Origin: Ferruginibacter sp.
Lineage (GTDB): Bacteria; Bacteroidota; Bacteroidia; Chitinophagales; Chitinophagaceae
DNA length: 10,316 nucleotides
Direction of reading: 5' to 3'
Assembly: GCA_025362765.1 (NCBI GenBank)
Contig: JANYFI010000117.1
Location: 1-10,316, forward strand
Shown here: in pieces, positions 7,350 through 10,316 of the stretch
Layout: each line of letters opens with the position of its first letter
How positions within the stretch are numbered: position 1 is the stretch's first letter
Made by a program: the position numbers and the translations under genes
Notes under the pieces: model-generated
What the model was told of the DNA's origin: nothing
The model's input: only the letters and a program-made list of their open reading frames with translations
Database searches by the model: none

Positions 7350-7381
7350 ACTAAGTACACTAATTAAACTTAGTGCTTAGT
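7350..7381 (-). promoter_or_regulatory. Hairpin in the prfC 5' leader
   Basis: Read on the minus strand, ACTAAG-CACTAA, loop GTTTAA, TTAGTG, a two-base TA bulge, then CTTAGT. This gives 12 base pairs of stem. It ends 21 nt before the prfC ATG and lies downstream of the predicted transcription start, so it would be in the mRNA leader. No T-run of terminator quality follows. It may affect mRNA stability or access to the start codon. Confidence 0.5.
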
Positions 7382-7397
7382 AAACTTATTGGCGGCG

Positions 7398-7428
7398 CAA
7401 AGGTACGCATTGATAAAGGTTAAATCAA
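7398..7428 (-). promoter_or_regulatory. Promoter of prfC, Bacteroidota type
   Basis: On the minus strand TTG (7428-7426) is followed after 20 nt by TACCTTTG (7405-7398), an exact TAnnTTTG -7 box with a normal spacer for this phylum. Transcription would start near 7392, giving a leader of about 64 nt that contains the hairpin at 7350-7381. It is the best promoter match in the window. Confidence 0.65.
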
Positions 7429-7440
7429 CAGGGGTGTAAA

Positions 7441-7666
7441 GTTTGAGGAATACAGGTCGGCATGGCAGACCGGTTTTCGCAAATTGGCCAGACAGATATA
7501 TTATGCCGGATCGTTATTTCAATATCAAAGAATTTGAGATTTTACGAAACATCTACCCGGTCCGGCCTGCGGTACCGACCGGATAGCAATACGCCTTGTT
7601 TCATCTCAGGTGCCGAACAGGTAGATCGTTACCCTGTGTGACCTGTGGCGGCGACCGGGTTGCGTT
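7441..7666. repeat. GC-rich palindromic intergenic block, REP/BIME-like
   Basis: The gene-free stretch 7329-7666 holds the prfC promoter on its left and this block on its right. Imperfect hairpins lie at 7455-7471 (GGTCGGC/GCAGACC, loop ATG) and 7553-7586 (CTACCCGGTC/GACCGGATAG, one mismatch, 14-nt loop). GACCGG or its complement occurs at 7468, 7557, 7577 and 7653. ATCTACC (7551) is mirrored by GGTAGAT (7620). By my count 7553-7660 is about 61% GC, far above the flanks. No convincing protein is encoded. This fits an interspersed extragenic palindromic element, but copies elsewhere in the genome cannot be seen from here. A structured RNA or a transcription-ending structure behind the transporter gene is possible. 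Confidence 0.5.
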
Positions 7667-8779
7667 TTAGACCTTACCTTCCTCAATTTCTTCTTTTAAA
7701 GGAGGAGGTTCTTTTTCATTCTTTTCATCACCCAACAGCAATCCCCAGGGCTGAAGGCTTTCCACCCGGTCGAAAATAATTTTAACAATGGCAATTACAG
7801 GAATAGATAAAAACATGCCGGGTATGCCCCAGGTCATTTCGCCGATAATAACGCCGAGTAAAGTGATAAGGCCGTTTATTTTTACTTTGCTGCCCACAAT
7901 CATCGGCAGCAGCACATTACTGTCTATTAAATGCATGATTACCACGGAAACTAACACAAGTATAATTTTGGTAGTTCCAGCAGCCGTTGCAAAAGTTACC
8001 AGTACACTAAACAATAATGCGGTAAAAATGCCTATATAAGGAATGATGTTAAACAGGCCGGTGATAATCCCCAGCAGGAATGCATATTTAATACCGAGCA
8101 GCCAGAAAACGAGACACAACACAGTAGCGACAATGGCCATTTCAAGTAGCAGGCCCACGATATATTTGCGGATAATATATTGCACCTGCGCAAGAATGTC
8201 GTACACAATCATTTCATTTTCTTTATCGAAAACAACTACCAAAAACCGCACAATATGCCTGCGGTAAAACAACAAAAAAAAAGTATAAATCAATGTAAAA
8301 ACCACCAGTAGTAAAATAGAGGAAACAGATAAAACGGTGGCGCCAATTACCGAGGTTCCTTCGGTCATGATATTTTTGGTAGCGGAGTTGATATAGTTCG
8401 TTTGCTTTACCATATTGATATGAAACGTTGCACTGATCCAGTGTTGCGTATCTTTTATGGTGGCTGCAATCTGCAGTTTAAACTGTGGCCAGTCGCTGCC
8501 AAGATTGGCCATTTGGTTTCCGACCAAATAAACAATTAATGCTCCCAAAACAATCAGCAACAAAACGGACAAGCCCGCAGCGGCACCGCGATGAAATTTA
8601 AACCGTGTTTCCATCCATGTTGCTACTGGTAACAACACAATAGCTATCAGCATAGCAAAAAGCAACGGGCTCAATAATTCTTTGCCCAATATGCTTAAGT
8701 AACCACCGGCGACAATAATAACCAGTACCATGGCCAATTTAACGTAATAAGGGTGTTGCTGAGGAGAAAGCATTTTCAT
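7667..8779 (-). CDS. AI-2E family (UPF0118) membrane transporter
   Basis: This 370-residue polytopic inner-membrane protein has the AI-2E family layout. Three hydrophobic segments lie in the first 87 residues, followed by a soluble loop (about 88-140), one long membrane segment near 145-170, and a C-terminal half of several closely spaced segments. The typical segments are GIKYAFLLGIITGLFNIIPYIG and NVLLPMIVGSKVKINGLITLLGVIIGE followed by WGIPGMFLSIPV. The tail is strongly acidic and proline-rich. Family members have been linked to autoinducer-2 export (TqsA) and, in some cases, to Na+(Li+)/H+ antiport; sequence alone does not tell which. The ATG at 8779 is taken as start; Met3 is an alternative. 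It lies 130 bp downstream of the antiporter gene on the same strand. I saw no convincing promoter in that gap, so the two may be co-transcribed. Confidence 0.9.
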   Translation of the reverse strand: MKMLSPQQHPYYVKLAMVLVIIVAGGYLSILGKELLSPLLFAMLIAIVLLPVATWMETRFKFHRGAAAGLSVLLLIVLGALIVYLVGNQMANLGSDWPQFKLQIAATIKDTQHWISATFHINMVKQTNYINSATKNIMTEGTSVIGATVLSVSSILLLVVFTLIYTFFLLFYRRHIVRFLVVVFDKENEMIVYDILAQVQYIIRKYIVGLLLEMAIVATVLCLVFWLLGIKYAFLLGIITGLFNIIPYIGIFTALLFSVLVTFATAAGTTKIILVLVSVVIMHLIDSNVLLPMIVGSKVKINGLITLLGVIIGEMTWGIPGMFLSIPVIAIVKIIFDRVESLQPWGLLLGDEKNEKEPPPLKEEIEEGKV

Positions 8780-8909
8780 AAACCAGCGGTTGAATTTAGG
8801 TGAACATATTTACGGTAAAATATCCTGCCGTACTTGAAAATAAAAGTTTTTGGCGGTATAGCGCAAAAAATAATTAGCGTCTACTCAAAGAAATAAAATC
8901 AATTGAACG

Positions 8910-10316
8910 TTATTTAGTTATCAGACCGTTCAGCCGCATTTCTTCTACGTCCAGCTCTCTTTCTGCATGCCGGATAGCGTCATCGCTAAAACTACCTTCT
9001 TTGTGAAATTTTATCAGGAGTTCCCGCTGAAATTTTGTTATCTCCAGCTGGGCTAACAAAAACTGTCCGGCTGTTGTTGACAATTTATCTTTATGCGGAT
9101 CTTTAAAACGATCAATCTGCCTTATTTCTTTGTTCAACTCATTCACCATTAAATCATATCTCCTCTTTAATTGATCGGCAAGCCTGGGTTCCAGTTCAAT
9201 GGAAAAATCTTTTTCAACAAAGTCAATTGCCTGCTGGGCCATAGTAAGTGCCAGTTCTTTATCTTCCCTGTTAAAGGTCTGTTTTTTTTCTACTCCCAGG
9301 ATTTTAATTAGTATTGGCAAACTGGATCCCTGTACTACGAGGGTTATAAAAATAACTACAAAGGCTAAAAATAACACTATGTTCCTGTATGGAAAAGCAC
9401 TGCCATCAGCAAGGGTTAAAGGCAATGCCAGTGCGGTTGCCAGCGATACAACCCCACGGGTACCTGTCCATGCCACAATCAGAATATTTTTCCAGGGTGT
9501 TTCGTCTGCTGCTGCAGGTATGGCACTTTGCTTCTTTTTAAATGAAAAAATTCTGCGGCTGTAAGTACCGGCAAAAACCCAAATAATCCGCACCACAATG
9601 GTAGCAAGGCTAATCAACAATCCATATCCCAATAATTGCGTAAAGGAATAACCTTTTATGCCATTGATAATGGCCGGCAACTGTAATCCTATTAAAATAA
9701 AAACAATGCCATTCAGCAAAAAAATCAGCGTATCCCACACTACTCTTGTACGCATGCGGGTTTGATATGAAAATATTTCCGGTGCCCGCCACGTAACCAA
9801 CAGGCCGGCGCAAACAACTGATAAAACGCCTGATACATGTAATTCCTCGGCCAATAAATAAGCTATATAGGGCGCCAACAAGGTCAGGCTTGTTTCTACT
9901 ACCGGATTATGGGTTATTTTTTTGTGAAACAAAACAAATACATACCCAATTACAACACCGGCTGCAATTCCACCACCAGCCACCCACAAAAATTCAAGGC
10001 TTGCCTTCCATAAAACAAATACGCCGGTAGTTACCGCAGCAACGGCATAACGGTAAGCTATCAGTGCCGAGGCATCATTCACCAGGCTTTCTCCCTCCAG
10101 TATAGTGATAACCTTTTTGCTTAGACCAAGGCCCTTGGTAATACCGGTTGCTGCCACCGCATCTGGCGGAGAAACAATAGCACCGAGCACGAAAGATAGC
10201 GGCCAGCTAAACCCTGGTACCAGCCAATGAGTAACTGCGGCAACCGTTAGCGTTGTAAAAAATACGAGGGTAATAGCCAGGGTGGAAATAGGGCGAATGG
10301 CTGTTTTAAATTCGTG
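8910..10316 (-). CDS. CPA1-type Na+/H+ antiporter, N-terminus cut by window edge
   Basis: The frame is open to the right edge, giving 468 visible residues; the true start lies outside. Many hydrophobic segments form the exchanger domain. VLGAIVSPPDAVAAT (about 43-57 of the visible part) and EGESLVNDASALIAYRYA carry the CPA1 landmarks SPxDxVA and the ND pair (N80-D81), which is associated with electroneutral Na+/H+ exchange. WTGTRGVVSLATALALPL is the conserved late membrane segment with its arginine. About 127 mostly helical, charged cytosolic residues follow, as in the bacterial CPA1 form of around 520-530 residues, so perhaps 50-60 are missing. It exports Na+ (or K+/Li+) in exchange for protons, for pH and sodium tolerance. 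The GTG at 10190 is internal to the domain and not a credible start. Confidence 0.92.
   Translation of the reverse strand, partial: HEFKTAIRPISTLAITLVFFTTLTVAAVTHWLVPGFSWPLSFVLGAIVSPPDAVAATGITKGLGLSKKVITILEGESLVNDASALIAYRYAVAAVTTGVFVLWKASLEFLWVAGGGIAAGVVIGYVFVLFHKKITHNPVVETSLTLLAPYIAYLLAEELHVSGVLSVVCAGLLVTWRAPEIFSYQTRMRTRVVWDTLIFLLNGIVFILIGLQLPAIINGIKGYSFTQLLGYGLLISLATIVVRIIWVFAGTYSRRIFSFKKKQSAIPAAADETPWKNILIVAWTGTRGVVSLATALALPLTLADGSAFPYRNIVLFLAFVVIFITLVVQGSSLPILIKILGVEKKQTFNREDKELALTMAQQAIDFVEKDFSIELEPRLADQLKRRYDLMVNELNKEIRQIDRFKDPHKDKLSTTAGQFLLAQLEITKFQRELLIKFHKEGSFSDDAIRHAERELDVEEMRLNGLITK

Noticed and set aside
7443..7586. Overlapping plus-strand frame containing MPDRYFNIKEFEILRN
   Set aside because: It has no good start, is short, and runs through the same repeat block; most likely chance.
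7462..7641. Plus-strand 59-codon ORF from an ATG at 7462, with a GAGGA 12 nt upstream
   Set aside because: Its sequence (MADRFSQIGQT..., rich in R, S and Y) looks like translated palindromic repeat, it spans both hairpins, and Shine-Dalgarno use is not expected here.
8780..8909. Promoter for the AI-2E transporter gene (TAAATATG and TATTTTTTG near-matches)
   Set aside because: Each deviates from TAnnTTTG and neither has a TTG at the right spacing.

Overview
The window looks like chromosomal DNA of a Bacteroidota bacterium, perhaps Chitinophagaceae-like (family level is a guess). It is AT-rich, start codons are preceded by A/T-rich leaders without Shine-Dalgarno sequences, and three start regions carry TAnnTTTG elements, the -7 box of Bacteroidota promoters. 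Eight of nine genes lie on the minus strand; only purB is on the plus strand.

From 1 to 2693 is the edge of a surface-polysaccharide or glycan-modification cluster, read leftwards: a class I SAM methyltransferase, a GT4-type glycosyltransferase one base behind it, and an FkbM-family methyltransferase cut by the left edge. Upstream on the same strand is mqnA (chorismate dehydratase, futalosine route to menaquinone), which starts with TTG. It is divergent from purB (adenylosuccinate lyase). Only 41 bp separate the two start codons, and two opposed TAnnTTTG elements in that gap would make the promoters overlap.

purB ends at a strong intrinsic terminator (4939-4973) and faces a two-gene cassette: a 69-residue protein of unknown function overlapping by 8 nt with a small DUF6036-like nucleotidyltransferase. 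This is the most accessory-looking and system-like part of the window. Upstream of it is prfC (release factor RF3), with a good promoter match and a 12-bp leader hairpin.

From 7441 to 7666 is a non-coding, GC-richer block with repeated GACCGG/CCGGTC words and imperfect hairpins, best explained as a REP/BIME-like interspersed palindromic element. Then come an AI-2E-family membrane transporter and a CPA1-type Na+/H+ antiporter, cut by the right edge. The two may work together in ion homeostasis.

Most of the window is ordinary housekeeping and envelope content. The points worth a second look are the nucleotidyltransferase cassette, the overlapping mqnA/purB promoters, the prfC leader hairpin and the palindromic block. 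I see no tRNA, rRNA, CRISPR array, transposase or phage gene.
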